From NCBI GenBank assembly GCA_024036415.1, contig JAMWET010003381.1, forward strand, positions 278,501 to 342,500: a stretch of DNA of 64,000 nucleotides. Reading direction: 5' to 3'. Positions 22,201 to 31,500 of this stretch are shown piece by piece (the first letter of the stretch is position 1; each line of letters starts with the position of its first letter). The notes under the pieces were generated by a model. That model searched no databases and was not told the origin of the DNA. It saw only the letters and a list, made by a program, of their open reading frames with translations. The position numbers and the translations under genes are program-made. Origin of the DNA: Prochilodus magdalenae. Its lineage: Eukaryota; Chordata; Actinopteri; Characiformes; Prochilodontidae.

Positions 22201-24624
22201 CTGTTAAGGTGGAAGGGGTTCATTACGTGGCTGCTGTTTGGAAACCTAAGGTAGGTGTTTCTAATGAAGTGGCTGTATGTAAGCTCGCTCATAAGTTTCT
22301 TGAAGGGGAATTTTAGAAGCTTTACATCATCGTGTAGGTGAACCATGATGAGTTTCTTGTCCAGGTTTTCAGGGTCTCCCTATGAACAGAGTGAAAAATG
22401 ACATTACAGCAGAAATTAAATTAATTTGTAAATTTGATTGTTTAATGATTGAAAGTAAAAGAATTGGGCCCATCCTTTAACGCATATAATTATGAATTTA
22501 CTGACAGGAATAGAGACTGGACATGCACTCTAGTAGACTTTGAGCCTATACTTGAGTGAATTAGTGAATTACATATATTACTTCATAAATATTTTGATTT
22601 CAGGTCTTAAATTTTAATTTTAATTTAAAGATCTGAAAATCATACAGTTTCTTTCCACACTGGGCGCCATTTCTGAGGAAGGTAGCTAGCTGCATGTTCT
22701 TAATAAATATTAATGATATGATCACATGATAAACATGTTATTATAATGTTTCTATAATAGTATAGACAAACAGAATAGAAACAGGCAAAAGTCACTACTC
22801 TTTAATCAAAGATTAGGAGGAAACATTTGTATGGTATGATGATTTAGGTTGCCTTTAAAGGAGCAATATGTAAAAATTTACAGAAAGAAGCTGTTACAAA
22901 AGAAGCTTAATGCCATTACCAGAATGTAAACCCTGCACCATTTAAGGTGAAGGAGGAAAATCAAAACAAGAAGCTAATAAACAAGAAGCTTAATGTCAGT
23001 GCCAGAAAGTTAATGCTGCACCATTTAAGGTGGAGGAGGAAAATTAAAACAAGAAGCTGATAAACAAGAAGTTTAATGCCAGAGTCAGAATGTAAATGCT
23101 GCATCATTTAAGGTGGAGAAGGGTATATTAAAACAAGAAGCTTATTGCTAGAGCCAGAATGTAAATGCTGCATCATTTAAGGTGGAGAAGGGTATATTAA
23201 AACAAGAAACTTATTGCTAGAGCCAGAATGTAAATGCTGCATCATTTAAGGTAGAGGAGAATAAATAAATAAGCTGATAAACGAGAAGCTTAATGTCAGT
23301 GCCACAAGGTTAATACTACACCATTTAAGGTGGAAGAGAAAAATCAAAACAAGAAGCTAATAAAATAGAGGGTCAATGCCAGACCCAGAATGTAAGTCCT
23401 GCACCACTTAAGGTGGAATGGAAAAAATATGAGCAGAAACTGGCAAATAATCTGACCTCAGCCTTATAGTATTAATAAGGATAAGAAGAAATAAATCTAC
23501 CTGGGTGTTTTCTTTTTGTGTCTCACAGCCAGAGGTATAGCACCACCACATTTAAGCTGCCACTTTATTGTAAAAATGCAAAACGTTTAAAGGCACTCTC
23601 TATAGCCATTGTGCTGTTTGTCTGTTCTGGGTTTCGCATGGCAGCCTCTGTTGGAAGACTACCAACTCCTATGTAGATATGAAGGTCTCACTGTGGGCTA
23701 GCGAAATAATTATACACTTATGAAAACGAAACTATATTATACTATACTATACTATAATCCATATATCCATTAAATCTAACACATTGCTCCTTTAATAACT
23801 AAATAGTAAACCTGGGGTTAAAGAGTTTAAACATCTGATAAGTTTTCCACACACAAACTTACTGACTTAACCACCAACCTATCCCTTTTACACCATAAAT
23901 ATTTATGTGTGATAAAATGATTAACCAGATATATGATGATAAGACTGTTACTCACCAGTAGAGGAACGCACAAATAACGCCCACTGTTATCAGTAACTGG
24001 ACTACAAGGGTCAAATAGACCTTTCTCACAAAGCCTGCGAACAAATACAGAAACTGTAGCCACCAGCCACTAAACCTCAGAATGAAAGCTTCAGTAAGGA
24101 CCTAATAATACCAGCAGACACAATAGACTATGTCAGCTCATTGACCTTACTGCACATTAGCTCAGATATCACACACCTAATTATTCCATGAATATGGAAA
24201 CATATTAAAGATATTAAATTTCCCATGGCTTTAATGGTATCGTAACATGTCATATTATGTAGTATGTGTTAAAAAAAGGGGGATTCTCTGGAGCAATGCC
24301 ACAAGATCACCACTTTTGTTTCCATAAAGAACGTTTCAATTTTTCAGCTCTTAGATTAAGGGGTTCTGTATGGTTCCTCTATAGAACCTTAATATAAATA
24401 ACACAGACCAGCCCACCTCTTCTAATAATAGCTTCTGAGAAGCGGTTAACATCCTCAAAGGCTTGGGAGTACTCTGGGGGTGCGCCGTCCAGTGTTTCAA
24501 AGTTGCCGGTTGGAGGGATGACCACAGCCTCGATGTTGTTTCCTGCTCCATAAGGGTGCTGTTGAGGGTACGGGGCGTTGTAGGGAGGAGGGAATTCACT
24601 ACTGGCCACTGCTGGTCTCGCCAT
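16081..24624 (-). CDS. Lifeguard/TMBIM (BAX-inhibitor-1 superfamily) membrane protein, 9 coding exons, 281 aa
   Basis: CDS join, minus: 24624-24417, 24034-23956, 22379-22326, 21026-20936, 20849-20812, 18259-18172, 16570-16481, 16388-16341, 16230-16081 (846 nt, phases consistent). Lifeguard proteins are seven-pass ER/Golgi membrane proteins that modulate calcium and cell death. The cytosolic N-terminus (1-69) is Pro-rich with two PPxY motifs, PPPY (12-15) and PPEY (49-52), which are candidate WW-domain (NEDD4-type ligase) sites. Membrane segments follow from [20 protein letters not shown] (71-90) through [60 protein letters not shown] and [20 protein letters not shown] to [18 protein letters not shown]237 and D265 sit where the family's paired acidic residues are expected. 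The protein resembles the GRINA/LFG1-TMBIM1 branch; I cannot assign the exact paralogue, so no symbol is given. Confidence 0.9.
16341..16388 (-). CDS. Lifeguard coding exon 8 (48 nt)
   Basis: Acceptor cctcaacag, donor TCTGTT|gtaagt. Codes [16 protein letters not shown]. Phase 0 both sides. Confidence 0.92.
16481..16570 (-). CDS. Lifeguard coding exon 7
   Basis: Acceptor gactttcag, donor CCCAG|gtaaat. Codes [20 protein letters not shown] and [10 protein letters not shown]. Phase 0 both sides. Confidence 0.93.
16571..18171 (-). other. Lifeguard intron 6
   Basis: A 1.6-kb AT-rich intron between coding exons 6 and 7. I see no exon or recognisable repeat in it. Confidence 0.6.
18172..18259 (-). 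CDS. Lifeguard coding exon 6
   Basis: Acceptor tcattttcag, donor TCTAAG|gtcagt. Codes [20 protein letters not shown] and LSVFAMQSK. Phase 2 in, phase 0 out. Confidence 0.93.
18809..20329 (+). mobile_element. Tc1-like DNA transposon with IR/DR ends (inactive)
   Basis: The ends are inverted: CATCGCCCTCCACAATTATT (left, after TA at 18809-18810) against the reverse complement of the right end, CAACACCCTCCAGAATTATT (before TA at 20328-20329). Each end carries a second internal copy of CCACAATTATTGGCACCC (left about 18968-18986, right about 20121-20138 inverted), the IR/DR arrangement known from Sleeping Beauty-type fish Tc1 elements. The flanking TA is the expected target duplication. The element sits in Lifeguard intron 5, antisense to the host gene. 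Confidence 0.92.
19157..20090 (+). pseudogene. Tc1-like transposase pseudogene
   Basis: Frames with Tc1 transposase similarity are scattered over different phases. A helix-turn-helix-like start ([14 protein letters not shown]) hits a stop in the N-terminal region. A second block reaches WSDETKI, the first catalytic Asp, and ends at an in-frame TAG (19605-19607). A third, in another frame, has FQQDNDPKH (second Asp) and [11 protein letters not shown] (catalytic Glu of the DDE triad). Stops and frameshifts make it non-functional. Confidence 0.88.
20812..20849 (-). CDS. Lifeguard coding exon 5 (38-nt micro-exon)
   Basis: Acceptor tccctacag, donor ACGGT|gtaagt. Codes [12 protein letters not shown] plus two bases of the next Val codon. 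The donor after ACGGT, rather than two bases earlier, is chosen because it restores phase with exon 6 (V-FYDAEAV). Confidence 0.88.
20850..20935 (-). other. Lifeguard intron 4
   Basis: An 86-nt intron between coding exons 4 and 5, bounded by gtaagt and ctacag, the smallest in the gene. Confidence 0.85.
20936..21026 (-). CDS. Lifeguard coding exon 4
   Basis: Acceptor ccttacaaag, donor CTGTTT|gtaagt. Codes [20 protein letters not shown] and [10 protein letters not shown], including the family's CCGD-RR(K)-P motif. Confidence 0.93.
21387..21412. repeat. (AAT)n microsatellite
   Basis: About eight tandem TAA units in Lifeguard intron 3. Confidence 0.85.
21612..22191 (+). mobile_element. Tc1-like deletion derivative
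   Basis: The left end GGTGCTTGAAAGTTTGTAAA and the inverted right end AGTGCTGTTTGAAAGTTTGT form terminal repeats about 580 bp apart, too short for an intact element. The interior keeps a degenerate transposase trace with a KHGGGS motif (about 21914-21931) and many stops. It lies in Lifeguard intron 3, and its TIR sequence is clearly different from the 18809-20329 element. Confidence 0.75.
22326..22379 (-). CDS. Lifeguard coding exon 3 (54-nt micro-exon)
   Basis: Acceptor gttcatag, donor ATGAT|gtaaag. Codes (W)[17 protein letters not shown], which fits the family's loop before helix 2. Phase 2 in and out. It was missed by longer-ORF logic but is required by phase and family alignment. Confidence 0.88.
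22855..23795. mobile_element. TTAA-flanked inverted-repeat element carrying a minisatellite
   Basis: The left end TTAAAGGAGCAATATGTA and the reverse complement of the right end, TTAAAGGAGCAATGTGTT, are near-identical, with TTAA at both outer edges (22855-22858, 23792-23795). A TTAA target duplication is the hallmark of piggyBac-type transposition, but no transposase is left, so the superfamily is an inference. A tandem repeat fills 22901-23425. It lies in Lifeguard intron 2. Confidence 0.6.
22901..23425. repeat. minisatellite, about 7 units of 69-84 bp
   Basis: Units begin near 22901, 22984, 23067, 23136, 23205, 23284 and about 23368. Each carries AGAAGCTTA(A/T)TG, then CCAGAATGTAAATGCTGCA, then CATTTAAGGTGGAG(G/A)AG. 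Spacing alternates between about 83 and 69 bp, because a CTGATAAACA segment is present or absent. Confidence 0.85.
23956..24034 (-). CDS. Lifeguard coding exon 2
   Basis: Acceptor tgttcgcag, donor TACTG|gtgagt. Codes (G)[19 protein letters not shown] through CAFLY, the first membrane helix. Phase 1 in, phase 2 out. Confidence 0.92.
24417..24624 (-). CDS. Lifeguard coding exon 1
   Basis: [20 protein letters not shown] start, ATG at 24622-24624 in good context (CCTCCATGG). Donor AGAAGAG|gtgggc at 24417/24416. Codes residues 1-69 plus one base. Confidence 0.88.
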
Positions 24625-25130
24625 GGAGGTCTTAGGACATAACAGAGGAAAGTTTATACTACAGCAAACGAATTGTGAGGACTAATATTAATAATACATA
24701 AGACTGTTCTGCCACAGTAGGTTAACCTGCCACATACATCATGACTATATACATATAGATACAGATAGATAGATATATGTGTATTCCACTGATTTCTAGG
24801 AACTATCTTGGTGAGACGTTGCCCTATCCAAACGCTCTATGTTACTTTAGTTTACACATTCATAAACACGTTTAGGCTAACTGAAACAGAGTGCCCACCT
24901 TACCTCTTACTCTGGGCTCCAACGCGGGTCTATTTCCTGAAACTCTTCATACAGGGCAAAGTCTACCCTTGACCACTTTGTTTCCAGGGTGACGCTAGCT
25001 AGCCTTTTGTAGCCAATCAATATCTCTAATATTATCTGGGTAACTGCGATAGTACATATACATTCGTCATAATGACTATAGATGGGCGGCTGGCTGTAAT
25101 GCATGAGTCGTATCACTATTGAATGTATGT
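24625..25130 (-). promoter_or_regulatory. Lifeguard 5' region: noncoding exon donor and promoter candidate
   Basis: Upstream of the ATG-bearing exon, a noncoding first exon probably ends at 24911 or 24904: two overlapping donors (gtaaga, gtaagg) lie in tandem in CCAGAGTAAGAGGTAAGG (minus). An inverted CCAAT box is at 25013-25017. The acceptor before the ATG and the transcription start are not fixed by eye. Confidence 0.4.
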
Positions 25131-25228
25131 TTGAGACATATTAGCAAAGTAATGAAGTTGAGCTTTTTGGGGGTGCTCAGGTTTGCAGGCTATAACGTGT
25201 TAGGATCTGAGGAAAGTTGTGAGCCATC

Positions 25229-25343
25229 CTAGAAAAGCCAGAATAGACCAGCATTGCTAGTCACCAGCAAAACCCACATATGTTGTGTTTTGGAAACTGG
25301 TCAAGACGATGCTGACCCCCTAAACCAGCACCAGACCAGGATA
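25229..25343 (+). repeat. CCAGCA/GCTGGT interspersed repeat, copy 1
   Basis: It reads GACCAGCATTGCTAGTCACC, AGCAAAACCCACATATGTTG, TGTTTTGG, ACTGGTCAAGACGATGCTGA, CCCCCTAAACCAGCA. The same order of blocks is found, reversed and complemented, at 26803-26943. Confidence 0.6.
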
Positions 25344-25846
25344 ATCTTATTTTATACTGTTTATTGAGGGGAATGCTTTAAAATGATAGATGATTTTACA
25401 AGAACAGCTTTAAAATGATCCACCCATCATGTGTGACATGATAATAAACTATAATACGGCCCTATTTTACCAATAGACACCATATTTAATGTTGTCCAAA
25501 CAAAGGCTTCAAATCTCAGATATGGCTTCCTATATAGCTAGTGCACTAAGGAGGCAATAAAATGATGACTTCTACAGCCATTCAGGATTCAGCTATAGGC
25601 TTCTACATGATACAGAACCACAGTGTTGCCTCAAAATGGTCAAAACAGGTATTAACACAAGATAATTAACACGTACTACTGAATTTTATACTGTATATGT
25701 ACCTTAATTCACTAGCCATTAGCTTGTTTGCTAGCTCGCACTGCAGCCATAAACCTATTACCTGTATTCCCATGCCAGAAAGTGTTTATTAGAAACTCAT
25801 CACTTCCGACATTCAGACAAGTGTGGAGCCATAAAATAGTCCCGGG

Positions 25847-26253
25847 TGGCCCAGATAGCTTGCGGATGTGGGCCACATTTGGCACCGATATGGCAATGCT
25901 GGCCCACTTTCGGTACCGGCAATCTGCATGTGAGCCAAAGGTGGCACACATATTTAGCCCACCTGTTCCAAAACAGATCTGGTCCTTGTCTGGCACAGAT
26001 ACAGAAGTGTTACATCCTGGCACACTGCATGTGAGCCAAAAGTGACCCACATGTATAAAACTCATATGACCCATGTGTTCCAAACTGGATCTGGTCTACT
26101 TCTGCCAGGGATACGTGAGGCGTGGCTCTTATCTGCTGTGAATATGGCCAACATTTTGCAACCATCACTGCGTCAATCACTGCGGCAAGTGGGCCATTAG
26201 AAAATGGGAAATGTGGGCCAGATTTGGGCCGAAACAATTTTGCTGTCTGGGAA
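25847..26253. repeat. inverted-repeat element with GGGCCA motifs
   Basis: The left end GGGTGGCCCAGATAGCTTG and the reverse complement of the right end, TTCCCAGACAGCAAAATTG, share CCAGA-AGC. The interior repeats TGTGGGCCA, TGGCCCAC and ATGTGAGCCAAA-GTG several times. It is non-coding apart from accidental frames. It resembles a widespread fish element type; the family was not identified. Confidence 0.5.
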
Positions 26254-26802
26254 GTTACAGCATTATGGCTGCATGTGATTTGCTCGTTATCATGAATTTT
26301 TTGGTGTGTTGTTTTATGCCCCATGGTTGATGTTCAGTGCACCTTATTGAAATGCTCTCCGCACTTCAATCAAAAAAGATAACCGGATTTATGAACACTG
26401 GCATTACTTCAAAGCATCAAAGCAAACTTTAAACGCTGATGATTACATAACACAAGACATTGCTTTTGGCATATGTCTGACATAGGTAAATGATAAGGTT
26501 TTAAACTTATTGCACTTATTTGATATTCATTTTTCATCCAACTTGATTCAGTAATCAAACTAAACTTCATGCAAAAATCCTGTAGAGGGCGCTAAGTCTC
26601 TAGGAAAGGCATGGCTGGGGTAAAGCAGCTTGGTACTTGGCTGCTCTTCAGGTCTAAATTAGTGATTATTGGCTCCGGCATAGGAACAGTTGGGTCTGAT
26701 TTTCATATCAGACAAGTAGTAGTAATTTTCCTCACATAACTGAAGAACATTAACGCAACCCACCCCCAAATGAGGGGAAAAAAAACAGAACAGACCAGCA
26801 TG

Positions 26803-26943
26803 CATTCCATTCTATGCTGGTTTAAGCCGGTCTAATGTTGGTTTAGGATGGCAATGTTGACCGGCATACCAGCATCCAAAACACAACTGGTTTTGCTGGA
26901 GGTCGGCCATGTTGGCTTATGCTGGTTGTTCCAGCTGGGAAGT
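26803..26943 (-). repeat. CCAGCA/GCTGGT interspersed repeat, copy 2 (inverted)
   Basis: The reverse complement contains CCAGCAAAACCAGTTGTGTT, TTGGATGCTGG, CGGTCAACATTGCCATCCTA and AACCAGCATAGAATGG, parallel to copy 1 about 1.5 kb away. Confidence 0.6.
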
Positions 26944-27999
26944 TCATGTAAATTACTAACACTTACTGAGTTAACATGTAACATGTAAATAGGCCACACG
27001 CTGATAACGTCCTGCACACCAAATATCAGTTAACCACTTCTTTACACCAGCCTAGAAAAAAGTCCCAAGTACTAAGTGTTTATTGTTGGTGATAAGAACT
27101 GGTCGTTCAGATTGGTTTGATGTGATAAAGATCATTTGCAGAGAAACTTCCAGATTCCGATTTCTTTACAGTGCTGGTGAATGGAACCAGGGTTTGCAAT
27201 GTCCACAATGCACATAGTTTTAATATGTTAACTCGTTGAAAATCTGAAAAAAAGTCCTGTTAGGGAACTATTTCGCTTCAGGAGACCATGCATGTAAAAT
27301 ACAATTATACCAAAACTGGCAGTGTATTCATCCCCATTGTAACCTTACTGTGAGGTTGCCCTTAGTGGTCCTACACCCCTCAGATGTCTGGTTCCAATCA
27401 CCACCACTGGGAACAACTCTGACTCTGGAAGTTTCTTAAACACAGGCCATTTCACAATCACATCCCTCTGGATGATTTTTGTCGACACGTTGATCATATA
27501 ATTATGCAGAAAGTTTGATAAATGGGTGGAGTGGCCCTTTAATGCTTCCAAGAGTTACCTCAGTAAGGAATTAAATGTAAGAGTTAACGCCTGCTATGTT
27601 GTTATATGACCCTTATCCAAAAAACGACACATATTTTCTCACGTTCCTCCTATTTTTCTGTTATCAACACTGCAGAAAAACACTTGCATGGTTACTGGAC
27701 ACTGTGGACAGTAAAGAAAAGGGTTTAAAAGGATTCAAATCTAGCCATCACGATATGGATCACCACCACCATAGATGGGTCTAAGCCAGAGAGGTGCACC
27801 ATTAAGCCACTCTGAATGACTGCTTACATCTCAACGACACAATTATGGATTTTTTCTTTTTTTTTATATTTAGTGGAATTTCCCTTTAAAGGCAGAAACG
27901 TTCGGTGGAGCACTCTCTTCATGTTTGGACGTATAAGCATAATCATTTCCCAAGAAAATCACTTTAATAAGACCGTCCAAATAACTGTGTTCCTATTCG

Positions 28000-28546
28000 T
28001 CCGGAACTAGTGCTTGAAAGCAGGAGGAGAGGGAGAGGGAGAGGGAGAGAGAGAGACCCTATCAAGTCGCCGGCTTCGCACAAAACGCTTAATATTCAAT
28101 GACCTATCACCTAAAACAGCAGAGGGATACGTCAAAACCACAGCGCTTCATTCAGCTTCAGAGGAAGGAAGCTCAGTCGTGAAAGGAGTCGCTGCTGAGA
28201 GGACAGGCTGTTTTCCCTCAGTCGACACTTTCAGTCAGGCGTTATGAAAGTTTCTTACTCTTAAACCAGCGGACACGCGCACGCCCGCGTTTGTAAAGGA
28301 CGGACGGCATGGACGGGCTCCTCGTATCGTATGCAAATGCCGCTGCTGACGTCGCTGGTCATGTGGCTTTTGGCGTAGATCCCCCTGCGCTCGCGGATTT
28401 TTTTTCGGCCGTTGTCTTTAGGGTTCGGTTCGAATCTGTACAGTTACCGAACCGAGCCGCTCCTCCTCCGCTCGGAAAAAGGCTGCACTTTCGGGACGAG
28501 GCTGCTCGCACCGTCACACCGCACTCCACCATACGTGGTCGGACAG
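28000..28546 (+). promoter_or_regulatory. zhx2: zhx2 CpG-rich promoter and noncoding exon 1
   Basis: CpG content rises sharply here. The region starts with a GAGGGA/GAGAGA purine tract (28020-28055), then carries an octamer ATGCAAAT (28331-28338), a CRE-like TGACGTCG (28348-28355), a TCATGTG E-box (28359-28365), and ends in a clean donor GGACAG|gtaagg at 28546/28547. This is assigned as the end of zhx2 exon 1 because the next spliceable plus-strand exons (34850, 45340) belong to zhx2. The transcription start is not resolvable. Confidence 0.6.
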
Positions 28547-31500
28547 GTAAGGGAAAAAACCGCCGAATTAGCTAAATATTCCCCTCGCCTGCACAGAAAA
28601 ATCAGCAAACAAATATAGCGCTAGCTAAAAAGTTGGAGCCGCCGCGAGCGCGTTCGCTCACTGGTTAGCTAGCCGAGCTAGCCAACGGTCTGAAGTCTAA
28701 CTCGGTCGATATCGTTTCTTAACTTATCCATTCAACTTTGTTTTGTCCTGGCCATATTGTGGAAAAAAGTGGGCATGCGAAGGAAAAAAAAATACCCCTC
28801 ACGCAGCTGACCCGCTAACCCCCCGTTTAAAACACATCCCCCCCGCGGGTTTAACGTTAGCTCAGCGCTGTTTTGGTGTTTAAAGAACCCTTTAGGAGGG
28901 AGAGGACGCGAACATGTCTTCTGCTCCGGTGGCGAAATAACCAGCAAAAATATGGCTACCGACGTCGACATGGCGTTCCGTCGGCTCAAGTGCGCGTATA
29001 GGTCCGTAATTTTGAACGCTAGCCTCCCGTATACGAACCAACGTGCCCCGTTCGCACCGGTTTATGCCTTATTCATGCATATGTATGACGCGAACGTGGC
29101 TCGCAGAGTTCTGGAAATCGCTAAGCTAGCCGTAGCTACTTTGATTTTTTGGGGGGGTCCGAGTTGTGTGATGTAGGCAGCGGTGACGCCTTCTCCTACC
29201 ACACTGCATGGCTCAGCCACACTGCAGCAGCCTCTTCACATCTCTGCTGGTCGCCCCCCCCCCTAAAAACACAGTGGCCTCAGCAGCTGGCTGGCTGAAA
29301 CGAGAACTGTATGGACTGCAAGCTTAACTTGAGCTCAGGTCCTGCTAACTCATTACAGAAAGAGCAGGCATCTCAGGCTAGGTAATGATGAGTCTGTTTT
29401 GGTTGTCCTGCAGGCACCCCATCTGTTCAGAGCGGCAGGTGAAACAAGCCTACAGATGTGCGTGGAGTAGGGATGGTTTAGGTGGAGGACTGCATCACTG
29501 TATTAGTGTCAAGATGTAAGGGATGGGGACACATCAGATCTGGAGCGTGCAACATGAAGAAGACTGCATCACCTTATTTGTGTGATGGTGCAGTGAGGTG
29601 GGGGGGAGCTTTATCAGGTTCACAATACAGGGGTGTCAAAATCCATAATCGCAGTGCACTAATGGACCTGGAGACTTCCTGCGGTTATGTTTGCGAGTCA
29701 TGTCCTAAAAGTATATCCTGAAGATTGGCATCTCTGCTCCATATGACTTGGCGCTTTTCCTCTCTAGCGCTCCTTATTTCTGAAGGAGCTTGAAAGCTGA
29801 TAAGTGGAGATAATCCAGTTCCCACTTTTGCACATGGGGAAACACTGCCCTGAGGTATCACAGATATGAATCTGTTTTAACATACCAAAGTTTTTTGTAG
29901 TTAAAACTCATCTAGTGGTGCAGTTAATTGTTTAGGCAGACTAACCGGGATATAGTATGCAAATGCGTGTTTTCTTGTGCGTCTGGTTTTGTCAGAATCG
30001 TCAACTTCTGAGAATTGACAGCTTCTGTAGTACGCACCAAGTGACCGATTCAGATCGTTTGAATGCGGTGTCCCTACTACACATCTTAGAAATTCAGCAG
30101 AAGATGCTCAGTGAAGGTAGAAGTTAACTGTCATGAGTGGCTCACAGTTAGGAAAGTTTTGTCCTTCTTTTAAACTTTTAATCAGTGACACAAAACCAAT
30201 AGTTGCAGCTGTTGCCAACCATAAAAATAACACAATCTCAAGACCTCGATTCAGCTTCACTGGCTGTGGCACAAAATGTGTTTTTGTGCCAGGTGACTGG
30301 CTGGATTCAAAATGGCTGCCTGCGTTCATACTGAAGAGCTGACGTCTTTGAGGAGGTGGTTGCTACTGCTGCCTCTGCCTGTAGCTTGTGCCGTCGGTGA
30401 CTAAGCCAGCAGAGTCGCTGATGTCATAGCCGTGGGCTGGGCTCCTTTGAAAGCTGTGTTTTCTCTGTCGGTGGTGGTCATGACTTCACTGAATGGAGAG
30501 CCTCTTTGTGAGGGTGTTTTGCCTCACACTGGGGCCATGTTATTTATCAGTAATCCCCACAAAAATATTTTTTCCTGGTTCCCTCACAAAGGGGTATAGT
30601 AGATTGTTTCACAGTTTGAGACTCTGACTTGTTTACTGTTAAACAGAACGCAACAACAGCAACATGTAATGAATTCTCATTACGCCATGTCATATTTTAG
30701 CCGTGGATGTTTGTGTTGGCTTGGATGGTTCATCATGGTGATGAGGACATCCTGACTCTACTGTTAGTCAACTGATGCATCATTCCTTGGTCACTGGAGC
30801 TACAGTTCTATCCTGTGGTGTTGCTGTCTCCCTTGATTAATGGTAGACCAAGCAGACTTTTTGTTTATGAAATGCTTACTGCCATGCGAATACTGTATTT
30901 TTGAGGCATCAGTTAAACTAAACAATAATCTTTAATTTTGCCATTACTGGAGTTGGTACATTGTGCAAGATAAAGCCCAGAGTTGTCTCTTCGAAAGTTT
31001 GTGGAACTGAGAACCGCTATCCCCTCCCCTCCCCTCCTTTTTCCACATGCAGAATATCTTCAGATCTCTCCTCATCCTTGGCACTTGCTTTTACCCCATA
31101 GTTTCTCAGCCTGGCCATTGCGACAGCTCAGTTCTGTGGTCAGCGTGATGTTTTTTTTTGTGTGTGGATCTAAAGGAATGCTTTGGATCATTGTAGTGCT
31201 AGTAGATCAAGCAACGACCCAGTTTTAGCTTGCTGGCAGAGGCAACTGCATTTTGCCTTAAAATGTTTGGAAGAGGACAAAGTTGATGGTGGTATGTATG
31301 CTTATGAGGTTCCCAGGGCCCCTGGAAGCAACAGACATGCACAACCATTATTCAAGTAGTTGATTAAGATCTTTTTGCATTGGCATGGAACCTTCAGTCT
31401 AAATGTATACAGTATTCAATAATACAGTCTGTTCATTGTTACCAACGATACAGCTAAATGCTTTGAATCTTATTCGTCTCCAAGTTCGGCCTATTCCAGT

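Larger units (their letters stand above)
25131..27999. other. repeat-rich intergenic region
   Basis: Between the divergent 5' ends of the Lifeguard gene (minus) and zhx2 (plus). It contains a pair of GCTGGT-type repeats in opposite orientation (25229-25343, 26803-26943), an inverted-repeat element rich in GGGCCA (25847-26253), and sequence near 27371-27420 that resembles one near 12995-13040. No supported gene. Confidence 0.6.

Noticed and set aside
25712..26324. Overlapping frames of 62-123 codons on both strands
   Set aside because: They fall on the GGGCCA-rich inverted-repeat element; repeated motifs keep frames open by chance.
28952..29176. 74-codon plus frame in the CpG-rich zhx2 intron 1
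   Set aside because: Open by GC content; no similarity, and it lies after a good donor that places it in the intron.
31019..31038. CCCCT repeat as an i-motif/G4 site
   Set aside because: Only three full G4-length runs plus a GG on the minus strand; weaker than the 59888 motif.
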